Assembly: GCA_021296065.1 (NCBI GenBank)
Contig: JAGWBD010000005.1
Location: 1-64,000, forward strand
DNA from: Anaerolineae bacterium
GTDB taxonomy: Bacteria > Chloroflexota > Anaerolineae > Aggregatilineales > Phototrophicaceae
DNA: 64,000 nt
Reading direction: 5' to 3'
The position numbers and the translations under genes are program-made. Positions 9,739 through 18,637 of the stretch are shown here, one piece after another; position 1 is the stretch's first letter, and every line of letters starts with the position of its first letter. The notes under the pieces are model-generated. The model was not told where the DNA came from and made no database searches. It worked only from the letters and a program-made list of their open reading frames with translations.

Positions 9739-10479
9739 ATGCAGGAAGTCCGCACCGTCAACGACGACAGTCTTGAGCAACTGCTCCTTGGCAATGAACC
9801 TGTGATGCTGTTGCTGGCCGGCGGAGCCGGTTTGCGCGGCGATTTCATCACCGCCTTTCGCGGGGCAGTCGCCGAAGAGCCGGACATGCACTTTGTCCAG
9901 ATCGACCCGGACGCCAACCCGCGCAGCGCCGCGCTTTTCCAGGCCGAAGGCAGTTCGCTCCTGATCGGCTGGTACTGTGGCGAGACCGTGCTGCGCCGGG
10001 CCAAACCCTGGGGCAGCGACATGCCCCTTGCCATCGAGCGCATGAAGGCCCGCGTCGCCGAACTCAATCCGGCGCCGCCGCAGGAAGAGCAAGCGCCGAA
10101 GCAGACCATCGTGGAGGCCACCCCCGTCGCCGTGGGCGACGATGACTTTCAGGAACAGGTAATTGACTGGCCGCTGCCCGTGCTGGTCGATTTCTGGGCG
10201 GAATGGTGCGGCCCCTGCCGTATGGTGGCGCCGGTTCTGGACAAACTGGCGGCGGAGTACGCCGGTCAGATTCGTATCGCCAAGGTCGACGTGGACCAGA
10301 ATCCCGGCCTCTCGGCCCATTTCGGCATCCAGAGCATTCCGACCCTCATGGTCGTCAAGGACCGCAGCATCGTCTTTAGCCAGCCTGGCGCCCTGCCCGA
10401 GCCCTCACTGCGCAGCCTCGTGGACCAGGTCATCGCGCTGGACGTACCCGCAGAGGGTACGCAACAGACGCCGGCGTGA
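9739..10479 (+). CDS. two-domain thioredoxin-like protein
   Basis: 246 residues starting at ATG 9739; the upstream in-frame ATG at 9604 adds a poor-looking extension. The C-terminal half is a classical thioredoxin with VDFWAEWCGPCRMVAPV, the redox CGPC motif, and the cis-Pro SIPTL. The N-terminal half looks like a diverged thioredoxin fold without CxxC (MLLLAGGAGLRGDFITAF), perhaps a substrate- or partner-binding module. Probably a cytoplasmic disulfide reductase. Its stop overlaps the GTG of the HAD gene (GTGA), so the two are translationally coupled. Confidence 0.83.
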   Translation: MQEVRTVNDDSLEQLLLGNEPVMLLLAGGAGLRGDFITAFRGAVAEEPDMHFVQIDPDANPRSAALFQAEGSSLLIGWYCGETVLRRAKPWGSDMPLAIERMKARVAELNPAPPQEEQAPKQTIVEATPVAVGDDDFQEQVIDWPLPVLVDFWAEWCGPCRMVAPVLDKLAAEYAGQIRIAKVDVDQNPGLSAHFGIQSIPTLMVVKDRSIVFSQPGALPEPSLRSLVDQVIALDVPAEGTQQTPA

Positions 10480-11162
10480 CGCTGCAACTGGTCCTCTTTG
10501 ACATCGACGGCACCCTGCTGGATGGCCACGGTATCGGCCGCGCCGCGACCCGCCGCGCCATGCTGGAGCTCTTCGGCACGGCCGGCAACCTCGACACGCA
10601 CAGCTTCGCCGGCAAGACCGACTGGGGCACCCTGTGCGAGATTCTGGGCGCCAGCGAGGAAACAATCGGTCGTCACATGCCCGCCTACGAGGCCAGCATT
10701 GAACGACACATGCGCGATCTCGCGGCGGAGTTTGAGCTCTTTCCCCTGCCGGGGGCGCTGGAGACGGTCCAGGCCCTGCACGAGCGACCGGACTTCATCA
10801 CCGGTATCGTGACCGGCAATACCTCCGTCACCACGCCCATAAAACTGGAAGGCGCCGGTTTCGACCCCGCCTGGTTCCCGGTGCGAGCCTGTGGCAATGA
10901 AGCCGCCCACCGCAACAATCTGCCCCCCATTGCCCTGGAGCGCGCTTGCGCCCACAGCGGCCAGGCCATCGCACAGCAGGACGTCACGGTGGTCGGCGAC
11001 ACCCCGGCGGACGTCGCCTGCGCACAGGCCCTGGGCGCCCGCGCCGTGGCCGTGACCACCGGTTTCAGCAGTCGTGAGGCCTTGCAGGCCGCCCGGCCCG
11101 ATCACTTGCTGGACAATATTGCGGGACTGCTGCCCCTGTGCGGCGTGAATTCACTCGTCTGA
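10476..11162 (+). CDS. HAD-superfamily hydrolase (phosphoglycolate phosphatase-like)
   Basis: 228 residues starting at GTG, overlapping the thioredoxin stop by four bases. Motif I is LVLFDIDGTLLDG, motif II ITGIVTGNTS, and motif IV DVTVVGDTPADVACA; a cap domain sits between I and II. These place it with Gph-like small-molecule phosphatases that use Asp as nucleophile. Substrate unknown. The lutC gene converges on its 3' end. Confidence 0.87.
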   Translation: MTLQLVLFDIDGTLLDGHGIGRAATRRAMLELFGTAGNLDTHSFAGKTDWGTLCEILGASEETIGRHMPAYEASIERHMRDLAAEFELFPLPGALETVQALHERPDFITGIVTGNTSVTTPIKLEGAGFDPAWFPVRACGNEAAHRNNLPPIALERACAHSGQAIAQQDVTVVGDTPADVACAQALGARAVAVTTGFSSREALQAARPDHLLDNIAGLLPLCGVNSLV

Positions 11163-11172
11163 GCGACGGGGT

Positions 11173-11853
11173 TCAGGAAGCCTGTTCAACCACGACAACC
11201 TGCAAGAGTCCTGGACCGTGCACACCGAGCACGAGATTTTTCTCGATGTCGGCGGTGCGGCTGGGGCCGGTAATGATGCAGAGGTTGCTGCGCGAGCCCA
11301 GCCCGGTCAGTTCTTCGGCGCGTTGCAGCGCCACCCAGTCCTCCAGACACGGCAACAATTGCTCCTGACGCAGCAACACGATGTGCTGCGGCGGCAGCAA
11401 CGTCGCCAGGCGACCCATGCCCGCTGCCGTGCTGACCACCAGCGAGCCCGTGGCGGCGATGGCCGCGTCGGCACCGCTGATGCCGGCCTCCGCCGCCTCG
11501 CAGGCTTCCCGGTTGTCGGGCGTCGGCTGCAGCGCTTCGATACCTGCGTTCGCAAGAGCCCTGTCCAGCCCGGGCAGCGGAATGTGCGACCAGTCCCATG
11601 TCAGGGCGTGGCGCGCTCCGCTTTCAGCCAGCAGGGACAGCGTTTTGTCCAGCGCGGCTTCCTCGTCCCCAACCAGGTAGACTTCGCCCTGAAGGCCTTC
11701 CAGTTCCGTCCTGAAGCGCGACAGCAAACCTTGTGGCGACTCATCCTCGACAGTCATGACCGGCTGGTATTGTGCCGGCCGCGGCGGCGCGTCCGGCAGA
11801 CCTTCGCGCGCCTGGCGCAGGCGGGAAAGGATTTGCTCGCGGGCCTCGCTCAC
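11173..11853 (-). CDS. lutC: LutC/YkgG family protein (lactate utilisation, LUD domain)
   Basis: 226 residues from GTG 11853, chosen because it overlaps the lutB stop as GTGA and begins VSEAREQILSRLRQAREG, like known LutC proteins; the longer track start is a shadow of lutB. The LUD-domain signature appears in GISGADAAIAATGSLVV and the C-terminal SNLCIITGPSRTADIEKNLVLGVHGP. It acts with LutB in L-lactate oxidation to pyruvate. Confidence 0.88.
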   Translation of the reverse strand: MSEAREQILSRLRQAREGLPDAPPRPAQYQPVMTVEDESPQGLLSRFRTELEGLQGEVYLVGDEEAALDKTLSLLAESGARHALTWDWSHIPLPGLDRALANAGIEALQPTPDNREACEAAEAGISGADAAIAATGSLVVSTAAGMGRLATLLPPQHIVLLRQEQLLPCLEDWVALQRAEELTGLGSRSNLCIITGPSRTADIEKNLVLGVHGPGLLQVVVVEQAS

Positions 11854-13286
11854 GAGTCTCCGTCCTGCCCGGCCTGCGCGTCGCGTTCGCGGCGCCACCA
11901 GTCGTGAAATGATTCCTGCGGGAATGGCGGGAAGTCGCGGTGCTCGGTCCATGCGCCCAGCGGGCCCGGCAGCTTGCGCAATTCACCCCTTTCGCCGGAG
12001 AAAGCCCCGCTCAGTGCAGCGCTGGCCTTGCGCCCGGTCTCATAGAGCAGCGGATGGCTGAAGCTCCAGCTCCAGGCCTGCATGCCCAGGCGCCACAGGG
12101 GGCTCTGCTCCTGCTGCAGGTCGTGGCGCAATGCCAGCAACATGTCCGGGATGTTGATATCTACCGGGCAGGCGGTCTTGCAGGCCCCGCAAAGACTGCT
12201 GGCGAAGGGCAATGGCGTGGCGTTCTCCTTGCCGGTCAGCAGTGGGGTGATCACAGAACCGATCGGCCCGGGGTAGACCGCGCCGTAGGCGTGTCCGCCC
12301 ACGTTTTGGTAAACGGGACAGGTGTTCAGGCAGGCGCCGCAGCGAATGCAGGCCAGCGCTTCCGAGTACTGCGTGCCGTAGATGGCGCTGCGCCCGTTGT
12401 CCACCAGAATGACGTAATAGTGTTGCGGGCCGTCGCCCTCTTCCGCCAGGGCCGGCCCGTTGTAGAGCGTGCTGTAGACCGAGAGTTGCTGACCGGTCGC
12501 GCTGCGCGCCAGGGTCTGCACCAGTGTGGCATAGTCCTCCCAGGTTGGGATGACCTTTTCGATGCCGACAATGGCGACGTGCACCGGCTGCAAGGCCGTG
12601 CCGAGGCGGGCATTGCCCTCGTTGGTGGTGATGGCGACGGTTCCCGTCTCGGCGATGATGAAGTTGCCGCCGGTAATGCCGAAATCGGCCTCGAAATACT
12701 GCCGCCGCAAATGCTCACGCGCGAAGCGGGTCATGACCTGGGGATCAATGTCGTCGTCCATCGAGTCCATGCCCAGCTTCTCGACGAAAAGATCGTGGAT
12801 TCCTTCTTTTTTCATGTGCATGATGGGCGCGACGATGTGACTGGGGCGGCTTTCGTCGACCTGCACCACGAATTCGCCGAGGTCCGTCTCCAGCATGCGG
12901 ACGCCGTGCCTCTCCAGGAAGGGCACCAGATGAAGTTCCTCGGTGACCATGCTCTTGCTCTTGACGCCAAAGCGGAGCTCGTGCCGCTGGCAGATGTCCA
13001 GCACGTGCCGGTTGGCTTCGTCGGCATCCCGCGCCCAGAGCACCTGCCCGCCGCGCGCCGTGATCTGCGCCTCGGTCTGTTCGAGAAGTTCGGGCAGTTG
13101 CGCCAGGCCGCGCAGGCGCGCGCCGCGTCCCTGTTGCCGCAGCTCTTCCGCGCCGGTGGTGGCGGCCATGCTCTTGATGCGCGTCGCGTCGGCGAGCCGC
13201 GCGTTGTGGTCCAGCGCAGCCTTCAGTTGTTTGTCCTGCAGGGCGCGGCTGGCGGCCTCGGCAAAACGGTTGGCCTCAAGTTCCAC
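11850..13286 (-). CDS. lutB: LutB, iron-sulfur lactate utilisation protein
   Basis: About 478 residues with an N-terminal LUD domain (FGVKSKSMVTEELHL, ETGTVAITTNEGNAR), two 4Fe-4S clusters (CIRCGACLNTCPVYQ and CGACKTACPVDINIPD), and a C-terminal DUF3390-like helical part. It carries electrons during L-lactate oxidation. GTG at 13286 follows AAAGG and fits better than the track's TTG at 13301. lutC follows with overlap. No lutA (CCG-domain protein) is adjacent, so the third subunit must be elsewhere or replaced. Confidence 0.9.
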   Translation of the reverse strand: MELEANRFAEAASRALQDKQLKAALDHNARLADATRIKSMAATTGAEELRQQGRGARLRGLAQLPELLEQTEAQITARGGQVLWARDADEANRHVLDICQRHELRFGVKSKSMVTEELHLVPFLERHGVRMLETDLGEFVVQVDESRPSHIVAPIMHMKKEGIHDLFVEKLGMDSMDDDIDPQVMTRFAREHLRRQYFEADFGITGGNFIIAETGTVAITTNEGNARLGTALQPVHVAIVGIEKVIPTWEDYATLVQTLARSATGQQLSVYSTLYNGPALAEEGDGPQHYYVILVDNGRSAIYGTQYSEALACIRCGACLNTCPVYQNVGGHAYGAVYPGPIGSVITPLLTGKENATPLPFASSLCGACKTACPVDINIPDMLLALRHDLQQEQSPLWRLGMQAWSWSFSHPLLYETGRKASAALSGAFSGERGELRKLPGPLGAWTEHRDFPPFPQESFHDWWRRERDAQAGQDGDS

Positions 13287-13385
13287 GGCGGGCCTTTCCA
13301 ATGTTGAAGACAGGTCGAATGCTAACCCGCCGCAGGCCTCGCCGCCAGATTCAAGTCCTGGTGACGAACTGGACCCTTACACCCC

Positions 13386-13712
13386 TCAGCGGCGACCGAC
13401 GACGCGCCCCAGCCAGACCAGCACCACCGCGCCGACCACGCCGACCGCGATGTTCTCAATCAAATTGTCGCCGACATTGACACCGACAACGCTCAGCAAC
13501 AGGTTGCCGACGATTCCCCCTCCCAGCCCCAGCAGCACGTTGGCGACCGGGCCGTAGCCGCCGCCGCTCATGATATGGCCGGCCAGATAACCGGTAAGGG
13601 CCGCCGGCAGCAAAGCGATGACGAGTCCGATGGTCAGGCCCAGCACGGCGATGAGTGCCTGCAAGCCCAGCAAGATCAACACCAGCAGCACGATGAGTGC
13701 GATTACGCTCAT
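13386..13712 (-). CDS. GlsB/YeaQ/YmgE-type stress membrane protein
   Basis: 108 very hydrophobic residues with Gly-rich TM helices, including ALTGYLAGHIMSGGGYGPVANVLLGLGGGIVGNLLLS. This is the transglycosylase-associated (GlsB/YeaQ) pattern: AGxIAxxxxxGxG followed by a glycine zipper. It also has an extra N-terminal TM (IALIVLLVLILLGLQALIAVL). It is an inner-membrane protein of unknown mechanism, often linked to envelope stress. It stands alone upstream of lutB. Confidence 0.78.
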   Translation of the reverse strand: MSVIALIVLLVLILLGLQALIAVLGLTIGLVIALLPAALTGYLAGHIMSGGGYGPVANVLLGLGGGIVGNLLLSVVGVNVGDNLIENIAVGVVGAVVLVWLGRVVGRR

Positions 13713-13798
13713 GGTCCGCTTCCCCGTTTCCCCGCAATCTCCAGAGATTCTACGATGAAATGCTTCATCGGTCGTAAAGTTTGCCGATGACGCGGCGC

Positions 13799-14806
13799 TC
13801 AGGCAAGGGCGGCCACCAGCAATTCCAGCGCCAGACCGGGCCGCAGCCTGCCAGTCTTCATGGCCAGATCGTCCGCCTGCAGTTTGCGATGAATGGCCTC
13901 CAGGTCGGCCAGTTCAAACTGTTGGGCCTGCTGCTGCAGCTTGTTCAGGTAACGACCTGGGCGCAGGCCCAGCGACTGCGCCATACCCTGCGCCGAACCC
14001 TGCAGCAGGAGATGCTCACGCGTCAGCAGCAGACGGCGGAAATGGGTCACGACGGTGGCAAAGAGGATCAGACCATCGCTGCTACTGTCCTCGGCCAGCA
14101 TCTGCTGCAACAGCTCCTGCGCCCGGCGCGCGCGCCGTTCGGCGAGGGCGTCGGTCAGGTCGAAGGTGCGGGCCTCGGCGACCCAGGGGGTCAGCAGCGC
14201 CACGTCTTCCTCGTCGATCCCGCGTTCCCCGTCGACGTAACTCGCCAGCTTGTGCAGCTCATTGTCCGCGCGGCGCAGGTCCCCACGTGTAACCTCCGCC
14301 AGCGCCATGGCCGCCCCCCGGCTGATTTCCGCCTCATGACGCGCCCTGGCCCGGCGTTGAATCCACGCGGGAACGTCCTGCGGCAGCCGGAAAGCGCGCG
14401 TGTAGCCGCCGGCTTCCTGCTGCGCCAGTTGCACAAAGCGATTGCGTCGGGGCCGGCCGCGACCCGCAGGCTCCAGGTCACGGTGTTCAACCAGCACCAG
14501 ACGCGCGGACGGGGGCAACCCCGGCAAGCCTTCGTAGAGGGCCTCGGCCTCGCGTTTGCCAGCGGCGCCCGCGCCTCTACGACCCAGCCAGGCAAGCAGA
14601 CCGCGCACGATGACCAGACGCTGACTGGCCAGGAAGGGGCTGGTGCTGGCCTGGTTGAGGACCTCGGCGACGCGCACAGTCGGGCCGTCCAGTTCCGTGA
14701 TGTTAAAGTCGCCAGTATCGGCGGGCATCCGGGCGCGCAGCTTTTGCAGCTCTTCTTCAAGCAGCAACTCCTGCGTTCCGTGCAAAATGTAAAAGGTCGG
14801 GGGCAT
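13799..14806 (-). CDS. holA: DNA polymerase III delta subunit
   Basis: 335 residues starting MPPTFYILHGTQELLLEEELQ, the N-terminal AAA-like fold of the clamp-loader delta subunit. It contains SPFLASQRLVIVRGL, typical of HolA, and a helical C-terminal collar (ELADLEAIHRKLQADDLAMKTGR). It opens the beta clamp during replication. The track ORF extends far upstream, but that extension is antisense to the lipoprotein gene at 14924 and is rejected. ATG at 14806 is the only start consistent with the fold. Confidence 0.88.
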   Translation of the reverse strand: MPPTFYILHGTQELLLEEELQKLRARMPADTGDFNITELDGPTVRVAEVLNQASTSPFLASQRLVIVRGLLAWLGRRGAGAAGKREAEALYEGLPGLPPSARLVLVEHRDLEPAGRGRPRRNRFVQLAQQEAGGYTRAFRLPQDVPAWIQRRARARHEAEISRGAAMALAEVTRGDLRRADNELHKLASYVDGERGIDEEDVALLTPWVAEARTFDLTDALAERRARRAQELLQQMLAEDSSSDGLILFATVVTHFRRLLLTREHLLLQGSAQGMAQSLGLRPGRYLNKLQQQAQQFELADLEAIHRKLQADDLAMKTGRLRPGLALELLVAALA

Positions 14807-14923
14807 CGCCCTGTAACAATGAACTCCGAAGCACCCAGTTTGCCGGAAAGCTGAAGGCCTGACAAGCGGCGCGCAGGCTGCTAAACTGAAAGCAGTAGCA
14901 ATTCTGAAACAGGAACGAAACCG

Positions 14924-15613
14924 ATGCGCAGAATCATCGCCTTGATGTTGTGCCTTTTGCTTTTTGCCGCCTGCCGCCAGGAGAGTACGCCGGCCGCAGA
15001 GGCGGACCTGACGATCAACCTCAGGGTCCTGCCAACTGTGGCAAGCGTTGGCGAAGCGGAGTTTCTCATCGACATTGGCGACGCCGATGGCCGGGCCGTG
15101 AGCCCGGAGCGGGTGGACGTGCGCGGCGACATGGACCACGCGGGCATGCAACCGGTCCTGCGCGATGACGTACAGGGCTCGAATGGCAAGTATCGCCTGC
15201 CCTTCGAGTGGACCATGGCCGGTGACTGGACGGTGACGGTCAAGCTCACCTTCGCCGACGACAGCAGCCTGGAAGAGACCTTTGAGGTGAGCGTCAACGA
15301 AGCCGTGGCAGAAGCCACCGCCACGCCGGTGCCGGAAGACGGGGACGGCCCGACGCCCATCCCGACGCTGCGTGGTATGGGCGGCATCAGCCGGGGCGGC
15401 GCGGCCGCCGAGACGCCTTTTGGCGCCTGGCAGGGCACGCCCGACCGGACGCAGCAGGCCATGACCCAGGAAGCGGAGGACGCAGAACCCACCGCCATCC
15501 CCACCCTGCCTGGCATGGGCGGCATCAGCCGGGGCGGCGCGGCCGCCGAGACACCCTTTGGCGCCTGGCAGGACCGCTCCGATGAGGAAGAAGCAGAGGA
15601 AGAGGACGGCTGA
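14924..15613 (+). CDS. FixH/YtkA-like lipoprotein with a C-terminal tandem repeat
   Basis: 229 residues. LMLCLLLFAACRQ is a lipoprotein signal with lipobox AAC. The central domain (DVRGDMDHAGMQPV, MAGDWTVTVKLTF) matches FixH/YtkA-like domains, whose conserved Asp/His/Met-rich loop may bind metal. The tail carries two near-identical copies of GMGGISRGGAAAETPFGAWQ, about 135 bases apart, then an acidic end. The next gene, a polyferredoxin membrane protein, overlaps its 3' end, so they probably work together at the membrane. Confidence 0.8.
   Translation: MRRIIALMLCLLLFAACRQESTPAAEADLTINLRVLPTVASVGEAEFLIDIGDADGRAVSPERVDVRGDMDHAGMQPVLRDDVQGSNGKYRLPFEWTMAGDWTVTVKLTFADDSSLEETFEVSVNEAVAEATATPVPEDGDGPTPIPTLRGMGGISRGGAAAETPFGAWQGTPDRTQQAMTQEAEDAEPTAIPTLPGMGGISRGGAAAETPFGAWQDRSDEEEAEEEDG
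15376..15572 (+). repeat. two direct repeats inside the FixH-like gene
   Basis: Two copies of a unit coding for PTLxGMGGISRGGAAAETPFGAWQ, starting near 15376 and near 15511. Their cores are almost identical at the DNA level, differing only at a few bases. The spacing of 135 bases preserves the frame, so this is a recent in-frame duplication. Confidence 0.85.
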
Positions 15614-17108
15614 TCGGGCCACACGCCATGAGCAGTCCGCGCCAGTGAGCAACCTCTATCGCCCCGCTTCGGCACTGGACGTCCTGCAATGGCCGGTCAT
15701 CGGACGCTTTCTGCGTTGGCGACAAGGTCGTCTGGTTCTGCAGTCCTTGTTGCTGCTGGCCGCAGTCCTGCTGGTCGTCGACGGGCTGACCGGTCCGCAA
15801 TCCGCCGCACGCAACCTGGCCACGGTCGCGCCCTGGGTGCATTTCCGCGGTCTGGTGGTGTTGATTCTGCTGCTGGCGGGCAACCTCTTCTGCATGGCCT
15901 GCCCTTTTGCCCTCCCGCGCACGCTGGGCAAACGCTTCAGCCGTGGCCGCAACTTTCCGCGGGTCTTGCGCAACAAGTGGCTGGCCATCGCCAGTCTGTT
16001 TACGCTCTTCCTGCTCTACGAATGGCTGGACCTCTGGGCCAGCCCCTGGTTGACGGCCTGGCTCATCATCGCCTACTTCGTCGCCTCCTTCCTGCTGGAG
16101 GCAGCCTTTCGCGAATCGGCTTTCTGCAAATACCTCTGCCCGCTCGGCAGCTTCAACTTCGTTTACGCCACCAGCGCGCCGACGCAAATTGGCGTGAAGG
16201 ACGCGGAGATGTGCCGTCACTGCGTCGGTCACGAGTGTGTCAACGGCAGCTACGCAACGTCACCCTTGTTGCGCCTGGATGACATTCCCGGCGGCCAGGT
16301 CGAAGTGCGCCATGGACCGCAGGGCACGCCAGGCTGCGGCACCTCGCTTTTCGCGCCGCAGATCCGCAGCAATCTTGACTGCACGCTCTGTCTGGACTGC
16401 GTGCGCGCCTGCCCGCACGACAACATCGGGCTGATGGCGCGCAGGCCTGGTCGCGAGTTACTGCAGCCGGGCGCCTGGCCACAGCGATTCGACGTCTCCA
16501 TTCTGGTCATATTGCTGGCGGCGATGGGCCTGACCAACGCCTTCGGAATGGTGTCGCCGGTTTACGCACTGCAGGAATCGCTGGCGGAGACCTTCAACCT
16601 GCGCAACGAGTTGATCATTTTGCTGCTGGTCTTTGGCATCACCAGCCTGCTGCTGCCAACCTTGCTGGTGCTGCTGGCAGCGCAACTGGGCCGCCTGCTC
16701 AGTGGCTCGCTGCGCAAGCACAATCTGCGCAGCACCGTGGCCGCCTTTGCCCCGTCCTTTGTGCCGTTCGGGCTGGGCGTGTGGATCGCCCACTACACCT
16801 TTCATCTGCTGCTTGCGCCATTCAGCTTCATCCCTGTGTTGCAAGAGTTTCTGGGGCAGAATGGCGACTGGGCGCGCTTCGGCACCAGCCTGGACCAGAC
16901 GCTGATCGGCCTGGTGCAACTTGTCGCCATCGCCGGCGGCCTGGTGTGGAGCCTGCTGATTGCGCAACGCGTGGCCACGCGCATGTACCGCCTCGACGCC
17001 GTGCCGGGTATGCTCCCCTGGGCGCTGTTGTTGCTGGCCATCGCCTTTATCGCCGTCTGGATCTTCAGCCAGCCGATGGAAATGCGCGGTTCGATTCTTT
17101 TCTCCTGA
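15582..17108 (+). CDS. 4Fe-4S polyferredoxin membrane protein (NapH/FixG/NosR-like)
   Basis: About 508 residues. ATG 15582 was chosen for an AGGA eight bases upstream; it overlaps the previous gene, and GTG 15645 is an alternative. It has several TM helices, the membrane-edge motifs CMACPFALPR and CKYLCPLG, extra cysteines (CRHCVGHEC), and a ferredoxin-type cluster site CTLCLDCVRACPHD, then more TM helices. This matches membrane electron-transfer proteins of the NapH/NosR group. With the FixH-like lipoprotein it may move electrons or metals at the envelope. Confidence 0.83.
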   Translation: MRKKQRKRTADRATRHEQSAPVSNLYRPASALDVLQWPVIGRFLRWRQGRLVLQSLLLLAAVLLVVDGLTGPQSAARNLATVAPWVHFRGLVVLILLLAGNLFCMACPFALPRTLGKRFSRGRNFPRVLRNKWLAIASLFTLFLLYEWLDLWASPWLTAWLIIAYFVASFLLEAAFRESAFCKYLCPLGSFNFVYATSAPTQIGVKDAEMCRHCVGHECVNGSYATSPLLRLDDIPGGQVEVRHGPQGTPGCGTSLFAPQIRSNLDCTLCLDCVRACPHDNIGLMARRPGRELLQPGAWPQRFDVSILVILLAAMGLTNAFGMVSPVYALQESLAETFNLRNELIILLLVFGITSLLLPTLLVLLAAQLGRLLSGSLRKHNLRSTVAAFAPSFVPFGLGVWIAHYTFHLLLAPFSFIPVLQEFLGQNGDWARFGTSLDQTLIGLVQLVAIAGGLVWSLLIAQRVATRMYRLDAVPGMLPWALLLLAIAFIAVWIFSQPMEMRGSILFS

Positions 17109-17140
17109 TACTTTTGTTGACCTGATTGCGGAGACCCGCC

Positions 17141-18631
17141 ATGAACGTCATCACCGTGTTGCTCGACAGCCTGAACTTCCATGCGCTGCAGGCCTACCAG
17201 GACACCCATGTCCAGACACCCAACCTGAGCCGCTTTGCCGAACGAGCCACCGTTTTCGACAACCACTTCATCAGTTCTGCGCCCTGCATGCCGACGCGAC
17301 GCGAACTCTTCACCGGCCGCCAGGAGTTTCTGTGGCGCGGTTGGGGCCACGTCGAGCCATGGGACCGCCACCTGGCGGCCGAAGCGGGCGCCAATGGCTG
17401 CGTGACCCAAATGGTCACTGACCACTATCACTACTGGGAAGACAAGGCGCACGGCTACTTCGAGCCCTTCCACGGCGTGGAGTTTGTGCGCGGTTCCGAA
17501 GGCGACATGTGGGATACGGCGCCGGTGGATGACGAGCCCGGCTGGGCCCGGGCCATCAACCGCGCCCGCAGTTCCCGCAGCCGCAACTTTGACGGCCGCG
17601 GCACGCAATACTACGCCAACGCGCGCAACTGGGAAATCGAGGAGGAATTCCCGGCGGCGCAGGTCATGTGCCGCGCGGCGGACTGGCTGGAAGCCAACCG
17701 CGAGCACGAGCGCTTCCTGCTTTGGGTCGAGTCCTTCGACCCGCATGAGCCCTTCCACGTGCCGGAACCCTATCGCAGCCTCTACACCGGCGGCATCGAC
17801 AGCCCGGACTTCAACCCCTGGCCCCCCTACCAGGACCCGGAAGAGACGCGACGCTTCGTGCGCAACGCCTCCTCCGACGAACTGGCCTGGATTCGCGCGC
17901 AGTATGAAGGCAACGTCACCATGGTCGACGCCTGGCTGGGGCGCCTGTGGAACCGCATGGACGAACTGGGCCTGTGGGAAAACACGGCCGTCATCGTCAC
18001 CACCGACCACGGCCACGACCTCTGCTACAACGGTTTGGAAAACCCCACCATCTGGGCCAAGGACTTCCCGCATCCGGAGTCTCACGCGCGCATTCCGCTG
18101 ATGGTGTGGCACCCGCAGCACCCTGGCAATGGGCGTCGGATCAAGGCGCTAACCAACGCGCTGGACGTCAACGCCACCATGGGCGACATGCTGGACATTG
18201 AAGATCCGGACGGGCCGCATGGTCGTTCGCTCATGCCTCTCCTGCGCGGGGAGACCGACCGGCACCGTGATCTGCTGCTTTACGGTCGCTTCGGCGATGG
18301 CGTGGTGGTCAGCGATGAAAACTGGACCCTGACCCAAAGCTCGCGTCCCGGTGGCCCGCTCTACTGGTATTCAACCACCGGCATGAATACCTCAGCGGAC
18401 ATGACCAGCGGCCATTTCATTCCCGGTGTCGACGTGCCGCAGTGGCGCGTGCCGGCGCAAGCGCAGGTCTGCCCGAATTACCTCTGGAGCCGCGAGGAAT
18501 TCACGCTCAGGCCCCGCAATCTGTATGAGCAGGAGCCGGCCCAGGTACATCGCATGCAGGAAATGCTGCGGGCCGGACTGGCGCAGTGCCAGGCCCCGCC
18601 GGAGACTCTCGCGCGGCTCGGGCTGGACTGA
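17141..18631 (+). CDS. type I sulfatase
   Basis: 496 residues from ATG 17141, with GGAG upstream; the track start 15 bases earlier lacks support. Residues begin MNVITVLLDSLNFHALQAY. Cys49 in CMPTRRELFTGR is the CxPxR formylglycine site, and VTTDHGHDLCYNG gives the C-terminal metal ligands. There is no signal peptide. It is divergent in sequence from the other two sulfatases here, so probably a different substrate. It sits between the polyferredoxin gene and chrA. Confidence 0.9.
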   Translation: MNVITVLLDSLNFHALQAYQDTHVQTPNLSRFAERATVFDNHFISSAPCMPTRRELFTGRQEFLWRGWGHVEPWDRHLAAEAGANGCVTQMVTDHYHYWEDKAHGYFEPFHGVEFVRGSEGDMWDTAPVDDEPGWARAINRARSSRSRNFDGRGTQYYANARNWEIEEEFPAAQVMCRAADWLEANREHERFLLWVESFDPHEPFHVPEPYRSLYTGGIDSPDFNPWPPYQDPEETRRFVRNASSDELAWIRAQYEGNVTMVDAWLGRLWNRMDELGLWENTAVIVTTDHGHDLCYNGLENPTIWAKDFPHPESHARIPLMVWHPQHPGNGRRIKALTNALDVNATMGDMLDIEDPDGPHGRSLMPLLRGETDRHRDLLLYGRFGDGVVVSDENWTLTQSSRPGGPLYWYSTTGMNTSADMTSGHFIPGVDVPQWRVPAQAQVCPNYLWSREEFTLRPRNLYEQEPAQVHRMQEMLRAGLAQCQAPPETLARLGLD

Positions 18632-18637
18632 CATCGC

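Noticed and set aside
11940-13307. 455-aa plus-strand ORF
   Set aside because: Antisense to lutB.
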